From Megaustenia siamemsis (lineage: Eukaryota > Mollusca > Gastropoda > Stylommatophora > Ariophantidae): a stretch of 64,000 nucleotides of DNA. Positions within the stretch are counted from its first letter, which is position 1, and the number at the start of each line of letters is the position of its first letter. The stretch is from the NCBI GenBank assembly GCA_032433765.1, contig JAVIAB010000156.1, positions 87,769,467-87,833,466 on the forward strand. The letters are read 5' to 3'. The notes below the pieces were generated by a model. The model was given only the letters and a program-made list of their open reading frames with translations, was not told where the DNA came from and ran no database searches. Of this stretch, positions 1 to 11,100 are shown piece by piece. A program made the position numbers and the translations under genes.

Positions 1-1159
1 GTGTGCTACGTCATCATAATTTTACTTGACCGGCCTTACTCTAATATTGAAAGGCAAAATAACGGATCTTTGTTCATGACTTTCCAGCACCGGGGTGACT
101 CTCAGTGTTTCATGTTAGTCAGGAAGGATGTTGTCTAAATTCAAGAGGGCTATTGTGAGATCTAGGGTAGACATGCTTGCTGCGTTCGATGACTAAAAGA
201 GTACACCTCTTCATCATCCACCCTTAAAAGGACATTAAGTGGGCGTGTCTGTGTTGTATTGTGGCTTGCAGTATAATTGTGATATTTGCGCCTTTAGGCC
301 CAACACATCCGACTTCAGCGCGAATTTTTTGAGAACCAGATTGTCTTCCCTCTTCGATCCCTACTCGTTTGGCCAGGCTAGACAGGTTAGTTTGTTAAAA
401 GAGGCACCAAGGAGAGGTGGAGCAGGGTCTGGATGGTTCTGGATCACCGATCCTGGCGCAAGCCATCAGCTGTGGATCGCTGACAACTTTCAGCACTGGT
501 GCTTTGAGGGCGCCTTCGCCTCTGGGTAGACATGTGATTTTATAATTTCAATATGTGGTTTACTATTTCACAAATTCACATTGCATGAAGATCTTACGGT
601 CTGTTGTTTGATGTGCGACGGGGATAATTCGACGACTAACTGTGTTTTATATGTTCGGAATTTGAGTCAAAAACGATGTCCTAACATCATCAAGTGCTAT
701 ACATTTTAAAAATATGACGATTATCATTTTCAGGAGTGAACTTCCGGTCAATATGGTGGATAGGCGACAGGAACCATTGAAGGCTATGAATGAAATGTGT
801 TCCTTGTTGCAGTTTCCTCATATTCCGAGTCCGGCTTGTTGCAGGAGCTACTGAATTAAGTGCTCTGTGCACACCAAGATTTGTGTGTTTCATCCATTTT
901 TATCGTGTTTCAATATTCCAATTGTTTATAATGAACGATGATATCGTATGACAAGGAACAGTTGGCTGTGTTCACTTTCTGTGCGGTTTCGCCTGATGTC
1001 TTTTGGCGTGGGCTGAGACTGCTATGATGGAGACTACAGCCACCTTTCTTTTTTTGGGAGATTAGTTAGTAATTCGGATGATTTCACTGGCACGGGCGGT
1101 TGAGCAATTATGGATTTTAATTCGTTTGCAGTGATACCGGGGTCTTCCATAACCATAAC
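1..1159. other. Unclassified sequence
   Basis: Apart from the candidate terminal exon at 734-854 I recognise nothing here. The base composition is mixed, there is no tandem structure, and no open frame resembles a known family. The 27-bp minisatellite begins at about 1160. Confidence 0.5.
734..854 (+). CDS. Candidate 3'-terminal exon of an unidentified host gene
   Basis: A pyrimidine-rich tract ends in an acceptor-like TTTTCAG at 727-733. It is followed by an open frame of 39 codons (735-851) closed by TGA at 852-854. The predicted peptide has ordinary globular composition and ends in a cysteine-rich tail (PACCRSY). I do not recognise the family. No upstream exon lies inside the window, so start, product and even reality are unproven. 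The frame is short enough to arise by chance, and the case rests only on the acceptor and the composition. Confidence 0.27.
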
Positions 1160-1660
1160 CATGTGTCAGTGTGTACATGACTGGATGTTATGTCAGTGGG
1201 TACATAAGTGGATGTTGTATCAGTAGGTACGAGAGTGGATGTGATCTGTCAGTAGGTACATTAGTAGATGATGTGTCCGTAGGTACATGAGTGGATGTTG
1301 TATCAGTAGGTACGTGAGTAGATGTTGTGTCAGTAGGTACGTAAGTGGATGTGATCTGTCAGTAGGTACATTAGTAGATGGTGTGTCCGTAGGTACATGA
1401 GTGGATGTTGTAACAGTAGGTATGTGAGTAGATGTTGTGTCAGTAGGTACGTAAGTGGATGTTGTATCAGTAGGTACGTGAGTAGATGTTGTGTCAGTAG
1501 GTATGTAAGTGGATGTGATCTGTCATTAGGTACATTAGTAGATGATGTGTCCGTAGGTACGTGAGTGGATGTTGTGTCAGTGGGTACGTGAGTGGATGTT
1601 GTGTTTAAGCAGGTACCTGAGTGGATGTTGTGTTTAAGTAGGTGTGTAATTGGATTGGAG
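1160..1660. repeat. 27-bp minisatellite, first block
   Basis: Tandem degenerate copies of a unit of about 27 bp, in the sense GTAGGTACGTGAGTGGATGT followed by TGTGTCA. Some units carry an inserted GATC-containing segment, giving longer periods. The array continues at 1913-2033 and 2704-3420, so it was once continuous and was later split by a SINE and a LINE fragment. Confidence 0.85.
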
Positions 1661-1737
1661 ACAAATAAAAATAAATGAATATTATTATAGAGGGAAATTC
1701 CGAGGCGATAATCAGCGAAACACTGCAGAGGAAGAGG

Positions 1738-1912
1738 TATGTTTACAGCACTGGGAAAAATGGCAAATAATCAACAACAGAAAAAAAAAACAAAGAACAA
1801 TATATGGTCCGAAGCAGGATTGAACCCGTACTCCTTGGCACAGCGCCTTGCCACGAAAAGACAAACTCTAGGGAACACTGCCAACTCGGCTAACATTAAG
1901 TGATTGGGTGTT
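1738..1912 (-). mobile_element. tRNA-derived SINE (candidate)
   Basis: On the minus strand there is a Pol III A-box-like TAGCCGAGTTGG (1881-1892) and, downstream, a B-box GGTTCAATCCT (1816-1826). The spacing is that of a tRNA gene. A run of ten T on the minus strand (about 1781-1790) could terminate Pol III. The tRNA fold is not intact, and the unit sits inside a minisatellite whose two halves flank it. That fits an inserted tRNA-derived SINE better than a functional tRNA gene. The body boundaries are approximate. Confidence 0.5.
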
Positions 1913-2033
1913 GTTTTTTAAATAGGTATGTGAGTGGATGTTGTGTGTCAATAGGTACGTGAGTGGATAGGTATGTGAGTAGATTTTGTGTCAGTGGATA
2001 CATAAATGGATGTTGTGTTATTAAGTTATTAAG
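1913..2033. repeat. 27-bp minisatellite, second block
   Basis: Short continuation of the 1160-1660 array between the SINE and the LINE C fragment. The right edge passes into repeats of TTATTAAG, which are the 3' tail of the adjoining minus-strand LINE. Confidence 0.7.
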
Positions 2034-2703
2034 TTATTGAGTTATTTGCGGGTCATCATCATTGCACTCCGAACATGTCCATAGGTGCTCAGATCCCCTC
2101 CTCAGCAATTCCCGCAGTGTCCAGCGACTGACGACTCCAGTTCTATGTTGGTTGATAAGTCTTTTTACACGGCCACTAAGTTTCTCATTTCTGGCTGTGC
2201 CCATCTTAACTCCCATTTCCATCATCCGAAGAAGTGACGCGGATCTGTGTTTGTCGAAGTCCCGTGCTCTTCCCACATCTCGGAGGGCATTGATGACGTC
2301 CGCTCGATCCACTGGTTGCCCGTCCTCAACGACAGCGCAGCTAGCCAACCTGTCCGCTCTTTCATTTCCCCGTACTCCCGCATGTCCAGGGACATAGACA
2401 AAGGTGACCTTACGTATTTTGGATTTCTGCAACGACCCTACCCATTGCATGCGTACAGAGCCCGCCTCCACTTTTTTAATCATGCTCATCGAATCACTAA
2501 GTATACATGCGTGGGTGTAGTCTTGTGACTCTAACCACTTGAATTGACTATTCTGCCTGCCGAGCGTGCTGTAAATGCCCATGCACTTCTTTGGTGTCGT
2601 ATTACAGATCCGTCTGTATAGATGACCGCATCTTTCTCATCGGTGTTATCGCAGATGAGACAATTGACCTCAGCATTAACCACGACCGGGTTCTGTTCCC
2701 TAC
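2034..2703 (-). mobile_element. LINE family C, 3' fragment with RNase H domain
   Basis: Minus-strand coding sequence of a non-LTR retrotransposon C-terminus. From 5' to 3' it holds the second part of an RNase H domain (residues LSDSMSMI, then the YVPGHAGVRGNERAD motif typical of retroelement RNase H) and a basic C-terminal region ending CSECNDDDPQITQ. The stop is followed at once by a TAACTTAATAA-type tail, a short-repeat 3' end as in I-group LINEs. It is 5'-truncated and inserted in the 27-bp minisatellite. The copy is uninterrupted at TGCCCG (about 2318-2323), so it shows the empty site for Polinton element 1. The clade is not assigned with certainty. Confidence 0.85.
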
Positions 2704-3420
2704 TGGATGTTGTGTTTCAGTAGGTACGTGAGTGGATGATGTGTGTACGTTGGTATGTGAGTAAATTTTGTGTTTAAGTAGGTTTGTGAGTGGATGTTAT
2801 GTCAGTGGGTACGTGAGTGGATGTTGTGTCAGTGGGTACGTGAGTGGATGTTGTGTCAGTGGGTATGGGATTGAATGTTGTGTCAGTGGGTACGTGAATG
2901 GATGCCGTGTCAGTAGGTACGTTAGTGGATGTTGTGCCAATGGGTACGTTAGTGGATGCTATGTCAGTGGGTACGTGAGTAGATGTTGTGTCAGTGGGTA
3001 CGTTAGTGGATGTTATGTCAGTGGGTACGTTAGTGGATGTTTTGTCAGTGGGTGCGTTAGTGGATGTTATGTCAGTGGGTACGTTAGTGGATGTTATGTC
3101 AGTGAGTGCGTTAGTGGTGTTATGTCAGTGGGTACGTTAGTGGATGTTATGTCAGTGGGTACGTTTGTGGATGTTGTGTCATTAGGTACGTGAGTGGATC
3201 TTATGTCAGTGGGTACGTGAATGGATGTTGTGTCAGTAGGTACGTTAGTGGATGTTGCGTCAGTGGATAAGTGAGTGGATGTTGTGTCAGTGGGTACGTG
3301 AGTGGATATTGTGTGACAGTAAGTATGTAAGTGAATGTTGTGTGTCAGTGGGAAATTTAGTAGATGTTGTGTGGTAGTAGGTACGTGAGTAGATGTGTGT
3401 CAGTAGGCCTGTGCCAAACA
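2704..3420. repeat. 27-bp minisatellite, third block
   Basis: About 25 copies of the GTGGGTACGTGAGTGGATGT plus TGTGTCA unit. Because 27 is divisible by three, several units in phase give a long open frame of (CVSGYVSGC)n character. I treat that as an artefact of the period, not a protein. Confidence 0.9.
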
Positions 3421-5100
3421 TATTTGTAAACGTATTCCTTAGTTGTGAAATCAAGGAGGTAATGCATGTCCTGCATATTTAGGATTATTAGACGTCAGGT
3501 TTTCTTCGGACATGTCCTTCTTGTAACGTGTATTCTACGCTCGACCAGGCATTGTACAGTTTACCTTTTTAGATAGGTCTTGAAAATCAGCGTCGGCATT
3601 ACCATGTCCTGCCTTTGTCACATTGCACCACACATTTAAGTGGCCGAGTTCTGTCTGCAGTTATCCAGCAACCTGCTCCTGGTCTCTTCCCTGATGGTAC
3701 ATTAAAACATGGTCAGCGTAAGACATTATCCTCCATGGCCAATGATCTGGTTGCCTGCAGTGTTTGTGCTGATTTCAAAAGCTGGCCTTCTCAGAAATTA
3801 AAAGGCACCTTATTATCCTCGAGATCAACTGCAGCAGCGTATTTCTCGATGCCTAAGTGGAAACTGTCAAAACATCTTCGACAAAAACAGCAGCATTAGC
3901 TATCGCCGGATTTAGACTTGCACAGGCCCTAAGCTTAATGAAAATTTGAGGGCTCCACACCCAATGTCTCATTAAAAAAGAAAAAAAAGTGAAGTCCCAA
4001 TAACAAATTCTGAAAATTTTGTGAGGTCCTAAACTAGAACTTATTTAGCTTATACTTAAATCCGGCCATGGTATTACATCAGGTCTCTCTGCCAGAACGG
4101 TCTTCTCCAAGGGTAGATGAAAAGAGAAGACCGCACTCAAGCTGGCATGTGATCTTTCTGGCTTTTACCTTCTCCAACTATTTGCCAGGATGCACCGACC
4201 ACAATGTGTAGTCTCTCAAATAAAGCATCACTAGGGCAAGACGATGTGGGATAGGCAATGGAGAACTAACAACGACAAGAGAAAAAGATGGAATAATGAC
4301 CTTAATAGAATGACTAGTTAGAGAAGTCCGGACGGCAAGCTGTCAGAATTTGGCAAAAGGCCAAAAACAGCATAATTTCCCAGTCTAGCCAGATTTTTCT
4401 GTTTAAAAAAGATATGGGCGTGACTTGCTTGTTTCAAAAACTTGGTCAGTGAAAATCAAAGTGCGAAGTGGGCAGATTTCTAGTGATCGTGTCATTGAAG
4501 CTGTTCTGGTTACAGCGCTGTCTTCCTGACAGAACAGAAGAAGGACAAAGACAAGGATAAGATGTTGCTCGATCACTTATATGATGTCTCACTCGCTACC
4601 GAACCATGCTTTTCTTTAATGGACCGGTAAATCTCATTCCTCCAGAGTTTACCAACACCGTATCGGAAAGATGTGAAAGGACACAGCCTCGCCAGAAGGA
4701 AATATCTCCAGATTGTATACGGCTCGAAAAATGATTGAAGATTATGTGAGGATGGATGAGATGAAGGCAGCTTTGCGGCTTAAGACTAGCAGCACAAGGC
4801 ATCCACGTCAACTGAATGGATGATCGCTGAAGAAAGAGCAAGAAACACGCACAAAGGGAAAGGTGAGAACAGACAACAAAGACGCACCTTGTTCATTCTG
4901 TAGTCGGATCTGTCCATCAAACAATGGCAGAATCAGCCAGGAGAGAGGTTTGCGCCGCAAAACAACACATAATATTGTAATATATTTAATATGTTAACAA
5001 GTATAGTGACAACCCATGATTGTTTGCTGTCAACAGTTTTCCAGTAACTGAAATCCATTATATTCTTGTTATAATGAATGGCTCTGCTGTAGAGTTCATG
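3421..5100. other. Unclassified sequence with a possible MITE
   Basis: No convincing gene. Short open frames at 3615-3899 and 4596-4841 have no recognisable motif and no splice context. A candidate MITE lies at 3905-4066. LINE family A coding sequence starts at about 5105. Confidence 0.45.
3905..4066. mobile_element. Possible MITE
   Basis: A 162-bp segment bounded by perfect inverted 10-mers, GCCGGATTTA at 3905-3914 and TAAATCCGGC at 4057-4066. The interior is AT-rich and non-coding. No clear target duplication is visible, so a chance inverted repeat remains possible. Confidence 0.35.
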
Positions 5101-5104
5101 TGGT

Positions 5105-5697
5105 GTGAACCACAAACAAGTGCAACGCGTCAAATACTTGGGCACATTAATACCATCAGATGGAAGATGCACCACAGAAATAAAAAACAGAATAGCTCAG
5201 GTCAAAAAAAGAATTTCAGAAAATGAAAAATATCTTATGCAACAAATCTATGTCAACAGAAGTGAGAAAGAGAGTTCATCGGTGCTATATAGAACCAATT
5301 CTGACCCATGGAAGCGAATCGCGGACAGTAGACAAACAAATGAAAAGACGATTAGAGGCCACAGAGATGGGATTTTTCAGAAGAATTTTGAAAGTCCCCT
5401 GGACAGATAAAAAGACCAATGAGGAAGTTCTCAAAGAGGCCAACACAAAAAGGGAGCTCCTAAAAAAATAGAAACAATCAACATTTTTTGGGCACATCAT
5501 TAGAAGAGGAAAGTTGGAATACTTGGTTACAACTGGCAGAAATAAAAGGAAAGAAATCTCGGACGACAAAGAGAAAAAATACTGGATAACTTGGTGTCAT
5601 GGCATGGAAAACAGTCAACAACAGAACTGATACGATGCACTGTAGATAGAAGATTGTGGAAGGACATGATCACCTACGCCAACCGGTATGGCACATG
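5105..5697 (+). mobile_element. LINE family A, 3' fragment
   Basis: Encodes, with frameshifts, the post-catalytic part of a non-LTR reverse transcriptase. It has the YLGTLIPSDGRC block, the IEPILTHGSE block and the C-terminal GHI-RR region, then a stop and a tail of TGATAATTATGATGAG. The whole catalytic core is missing, so this is a dead 5'-truncated copy. Close relatives lie at 5888-7508, 21670-21890 (minus) and 35448-39925. Confidence 0.8.
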
Positions 5698-7738
5698 ATA
5701 ATTATGATGAGAGTTCATGTTCCAATGTTAAGTCAGTCTTATTAAGTGGCCGTGAAACATGGAGAACAACAAAAATGACAATCATGAAGATACAGACCAT
5801 CTTTAATGGATGCTTGCGTAGAATAAAAGGATGGAATAAGCAGGACAAAATCAGTAACATAGAATTATGGAAAAGTACCAGTCAAATTGATCAAGAAAAC
5901 ATAAGGGGACGATGGACAGAATACATTAAAGATTTTTATAATGATGAAAATATTAAATATTAAATTATTAAGTAAATATTAAAGATAATGAAGAAGGAAC
6001 AGAAATACTCCGAGAAGAAGTGGAAGGTGCCTTGCGCAATATGAAAGCAGGTAAAGCTCCTGGACCAGATAATATAACTAAAGAAGAGATTGAAGCCATG
6101 GGTGATTTTGGAATAGAAATAATAACAAAAATATGTAATGATATCTACAACAGCGGATATATACCAGACGACATGCTCAAATCAATATTCACAGCCCTAC
6201 CAAAGAAATCGGGTGCGATTGAATGTGGTGATCATCGCACAATAAGCCTTATAAGTCATATGACTAAGATATTACTAAGAATCATCATGCAAAGAGTGCG
6301 AAACAAAATCAGTCCAAAAATTAGCGATGAACAGTGTGGTTTTGTTAGAGATAAAGGAACAAGCAATGCCATTTATATCATAAGATCTTTAGTAGAAAGA
6401 GCCATAGAGGTGAAAACAGATCTATACCTATGTTTCATAGATTACACCAGGGCATTTGACAAAGTAAAGCACCAAGAAATAATCAACATTTTAGAAAGCA
6501 TAAACATAGACAGCAAAGATCTAAGAATAATAAAGAACATGTACTGGCAACAAACAGCGGCCATATGAACTGGAAACCAATTGGGAATGTTTCAACAAAT
6601 AAAACAGGGTGTTAGACAGGGTTGTGTGCTGTCACCAGATTTGTTTAATATTTATAGTGAGATTATTTTAAGATCCATAAGGGACATGCCTGGAATAACA
6701 ATTGGAGGTCATAATGTAAATAATCTAAGGTATGCTGATGATACAGTCTTAATCACTAAGAGTGAAAATGAGTTACAAGAAATGTTGGACATTATAGTGA
6801 AGGAAAGCAAAAATAAAGGTCAGCCTTAATAGCAAAAAGACAGAGGTAATGGTAACAACAAAGAAAAAGACATCACCTCAGTGCAAAATAAAGACAAGTG
6901 GTACAATATTAAAACAGGTAAATGAATCTAAATATTTGCGAACTTTGTTAACCTCAGATAGATGATGTACAATAGAGGTGAGATGCAGAATGACCCAGCA
7001 AAAGCAGCTTTCCAAAAAATGAGGAAAATACTATGCAATCCATTTTTGACAATAGAAACAAGAAAAAGAGTTCTTAAATGTTACGTAGAGCCAGTCTTAA
7101 CATATGGATGCGAATCATGGACAATGGGACAACAGACAAGAAAATCACTGGAGTCTGTAGAAATGTGGTTTTATAGAAGAATGTTGAAAGTACCATGGAC
7201 AGCTAAGAAGAGTAATGATGTTCTGAGAGAGGTCAAAGCAAAAAGAGAGCTAATTTCCAATATTAGGAAGAAACAATCATCATTTTTTGGCCATGTAATG
7301 AGAAGAGAACAACTAGAATATATTGCAACAACTGGAAAAATTGAGGGACGAAGAGATAGAGGGAAGCAAAGAGAAAAAAAATAACAGACAGCTTAAGAGA
7401 ATGGCTTGGCAGAAGGTCAACAACATAAATGATAAATAGCTGTCGAGATCGAAAGTTGTGGAGAGACATGCTCACCTACGCCACTAGGCCCAGTACTTGA
7501 TGATGATGACCAGTCAAATACCAATGGATAAAGAGATGCATCGAAGACGATAACGCTGGATAGGACACACATTGCGGAAGTCAACTGAGAATATTACACA
7601 ACAGGCACTTTTTGGAATCCCCAAGGAAAAAGACAAGGTGAAAGACCAAAATATTCTTGTAGAAGACAGATGGAAGCAGAGATGAAGATGATGGGGAAGA
7701 CATGGAATGATCTTAAAGGAATAGCACCCTCCACGTAA
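5698..7738 (+). mobile_element. LINE family B fragment, split by a family A insertion
   Basis: Two pieces of one family B copy. The piece at 5698-5887 encodes the SNVKSVLLSGRETWRTT to NIELWKSTSQ segment. The piece at 7509-7738 continues exactly where the first stops, as the degenerate equivalent of DKEIQRRRWRWIGHTLRKP in the 36666-37502 copy. They are separated by the family A element at 5888-7508, flanked by the 11-bp duplication ACCAGTCAAAT (5877-5887 and 7509-7519). The copy lacks its 5' end and its last codons and cannot encode an active protein. Confidence 0.8.
5888..7508 (+). mobile_element. LINE family A, 5'-truncated copy with reverse transcriptase core
   Basis: The segment encodes the RT N-terminal block (KAGKAPGPDNITKEEI, 6041-6088), the fingers and palm (DEQCGFV, CFIDYTRAFDKV), the [19 protein letters not shown] block, the catalytic YADD motif (6731-6742), the thumb, and a C-terminal KIEGRRDRGKQREK region. 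It ends in TGATGATGATG. At least three frameshifts or stops (near 6568, 6829 and 6961) break the frame. The 11-bp target duplication and the simple-repeat tail are hallmarks of target-primed reverse transcription. The endonuclease domain was lost by 5' truncation. Confidence 0.88.
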
Positions 7739-8140
7739 GGCTTGCTTTGTTGTGGTTGGAGGGCTTGTGCACCTCCGGGATCCATGGATCTATGTCAGCG
7801 GGAACTTAGCTCCTGGCAGGGAGCTAGACAGGTCACTGGCGAGGGGCCAGACAAAGAAGCCAGGAGTAGATGGAACCCTTTAAGTGAAGACTCAGAACCA
7901 ACCGCGAATGGTATAAGCTCTGGTCTGAACTAATCCATCCCCACTTCATGTGTTAAATGCTTCTCTATCTTTTCTCCTCTTCCTGACCTCTCTCAAACAG
8001 GCAGTATTCCAGAGGTGTGAAGACCAGGCCATCTATGAGAAAGAAAACTCTACACAAAGCTCGGGCAGATGGTGCTCGTCAACCCTGGAGGGCCAACCAT
8101 TTAAGGGCGGAACCCCCCCCCCCCTCCACAGATAAGACAA
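7739..8140. other. Unclassified, possibly 5' region of LINE D
   Basis: GC-richer segment between the broken end of family B and the first sequence assignable to LINE D. It contains short open frames without motifs and a run of C at 8109-8119. It could be the untranslated leader of LINE D or another degraded repeat. Confidence 0.35.
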
Positions 8141-11100
8141 TTTGCTGCCTTGCAGGAAGATTGGGGACAATCAAAGGCTAAGGAAAGCAAACCCAAATAA
8201 AATGCTAGCAGAAATCGGATGCACTGGGCAACTGGCGCAGAACATAGTGCAACATTCTAACATGAACTCAATCAGAATGGATCTAACTGACTTTAGTTAT
8301 GGTGCTCTGTCTGTGGAGTCCCCCCAGATAGGTGGAGTGCAGTGACCATGACTCGAAGGGATTCACTCCAAACTACTGGTGGTCACCCTGACCCATTTTG
8401 GAGAGCCAGAGAATGGGACCAGAGGGAAACTACTGCTGGTCGAAACAGCTTCAAGGCATACCTGAAAATAATGCACTGGAATGCTGAGGGCATATAAAAT
8501 GAAAAACAAAACAACCTCTAGCAGTCAGACTAGCAGAGGAGAAGATAGACGTTGCCTGCATCCAAAAAACTCACCTTAATCCTCAGCATAGATTTATGAT
8601 CAGGGGCTACTAAACATTTAGACAGACCAGGGAAGGCCACAAGGAATCCTTATACTTATTAAAAATATCATCCCAGCAAAACAGGTAGAAGTCATCACAA
8701 ACGGAGAGGCAGAGATCATTGGCACAGACCTATACATCAACTCTAATAGCACAAGGATATTTAACATGTATAGCCCTAATGATAGATTGATCATGCTGGA
8801 GTCAATGGAAATAACACCATCACACTGTCTGGTAGTAGGAGACTTTAACAGCCACTCTGAAAGATGGGGATATAAGGAGTCCAACGCTCAAGGTGAAGAA
8901 GTGGAAGAATGGGAAATAGACAACAACCTATTCCTCATAAACTCTAGTGAGGACACCCCCCCCCATCCCAACCTTCTACTCAAGAAGATGAAAAACAACA
9001 TCAACTCCTGACCTAGCATTTGCAACAGGAGACATAACCAACAAAATAACCAGAATAGTACTGAACCAACTTGGCGATGGTGACCATAGACCAGTCAAAG
9101 TTTCAGTGGATCTTGCTCAAAAACAGGAGATGCAAACATCACTTCTCCACTAGAACTACAAGAGAGCAGACTGGGAAAAGTTTGCCAAGCTCACAGATGC
9201 CTACTCTGCACATATCGACACCCATGAAAAGAAAATCTATAATATGATAGAGAAGTTAACAAAGGCAATCATGAGAGCTTCTAAAGAATCATTTTCTAGA
9301 GGAGCAAGAACAAAACTACAAGCCATACTGGAGCAAGGAAATACAAAGACTAGAGGAGGAACTGAACTCTGCAAGAGAGCCATCTGAAACATCACAAAGC
9401 ACCTAGAACAGAATAGCCTATAAATCAACATCTGCCAAATACAGAAGAGAGGTTAGGATATCAGCAAGACAGAGTTGCAAAACCAAAACAGAGAGCCTCA
9501 TTCTAGATAAAAATGGACACAGACTGTGGAAACTTGCGAAATCTTTGAGCGATGAAAACAACAGCCGATCTACAATAACATTAGCACTAATCAGAACATC
9601 CACACAAGCAAAAGGGCAGCAAACATACTGATAGAAACTTACAAAAACATAAGTAGGATAACCATTCTTAAAGACCAACAGAAAGCTGCGAGAAAGAAAA
9701 ACCGAGACGCAAAACATATGCCTTTAGCACCAGACGAAAACCAGACGACCATCTTTACTCCAACAGAACTAGATGTAGTACTCAAAGGATTAAAACTCAG
9801 TAGTTCCCCTGGAAAAGACGGAATCATCAACGAAATGGTCATTGAATATTGGGACAGAAAACTAAGGGCCAGCTCCTAAGAATAATAAATGCCAGCTGGA
9901 AGAGAGGTTAGCTGCCTGAGCAAACTCATGGAAAGGCTGGTCAACAAAAGATTCATGTGGCATCTGGAGACAAAACAACAAATCATACCACAACAAAGTG
10001 GTTTCCGCCAGCACAGATCAACTGAAGACCTGATTACCTACATCGCACAAGAAATTGCGGATGCCCTACAAGAAAAGACACACACACTGACAGTGTAGGT
10101 CGAGATGGAGAAGGCTTTTGATAGGGTGTAGAGAGAAGGATTAAAGAACAGCTTCTTATACTTGATATCCGAGGCCGTTTATTAAACTGGATATTCAAAT
10201 ACCTACAAAACAGAACAACCAGAGTACAAGTACAAGGACAACTAAGTAAGAAAGCCATAATCGAACAAGATGTCCCACAAGGCGGAGTTCTATCCCCCAA
10301 CGAACTTTTAAATCTTCATAAATGACATCGTATACGATGGACATTCCACCCAGAATACACTCATCAATGTACGCAGACGACCTAACGATATGGACAAGTG
10401 AAGAATATATGTCAGTGGCTATCTCCAGAATGCAAGATGCTTTAGGAAAACTTGAAAAATGGGCGAACAACTGGTTACTACTCATCAATGAAAAAAAAAA
10501 AACTACATACACAATTTTCAGTCCATTAAGAACCACACTCTATGCACATTTGAAGACAAAAGACCATACACTTTCTATTGGCCAAAACCCAAAATATATT
10601 GGAGTCACCATGGACCGCAGAATGACATGATGAATGCCTTGGTCAGTGCCATCATCATGCTACTCGTGGTCATAACGTATGCACTACTGTCTTCCTTGAC
10701 TATTCTGCCTGCCGAGCGTGCTGTAAATGCCCATGCACTTCTTTGGTGTCGTATTACAGATCCGTCTGTATAGATGACTGCATCTTTCTCATCGGTGTTA
10801 TCCCAGATGAGACCGTTGACCTCCGCATTGACCACGACTGAGTTCTGTTCCCTACATTTCCTGTCGAGTGTGACAGTACACGAGAAAGCCCCATTGAATG
10901 ACGTAGGTACCGGTATCCACTCCTCACCAACGCTGATATTTGTAAGCTCACAGACCTGTTTGATGACATCTTCTGCTCGGCCCACCTATGATTTGCTTAT
11001 TTTAGCCTGACACCCTTTCCTGTTTCGAGCTCATGATGCAATGGATGCTCTTTATCTACACTAATCTTCAAGTATGCTCGTGCCCTCCAGATATTGATCC

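Noticed and set aside
1807..1895. Functional tRNA gene
   Set aside because: A- and B-box motifs are present, but a complete cloverleaf with anticodon arm and matching acceptor stem is not apparent. A SINE is more likely.
2768..3193. Cysteine-rich repeat protein (CVSGYVSGC)n
   Set aside because: It is a translation of the 27-bp minisatellite. There is no start context or splice signal, and other blocks of the same array are not open.
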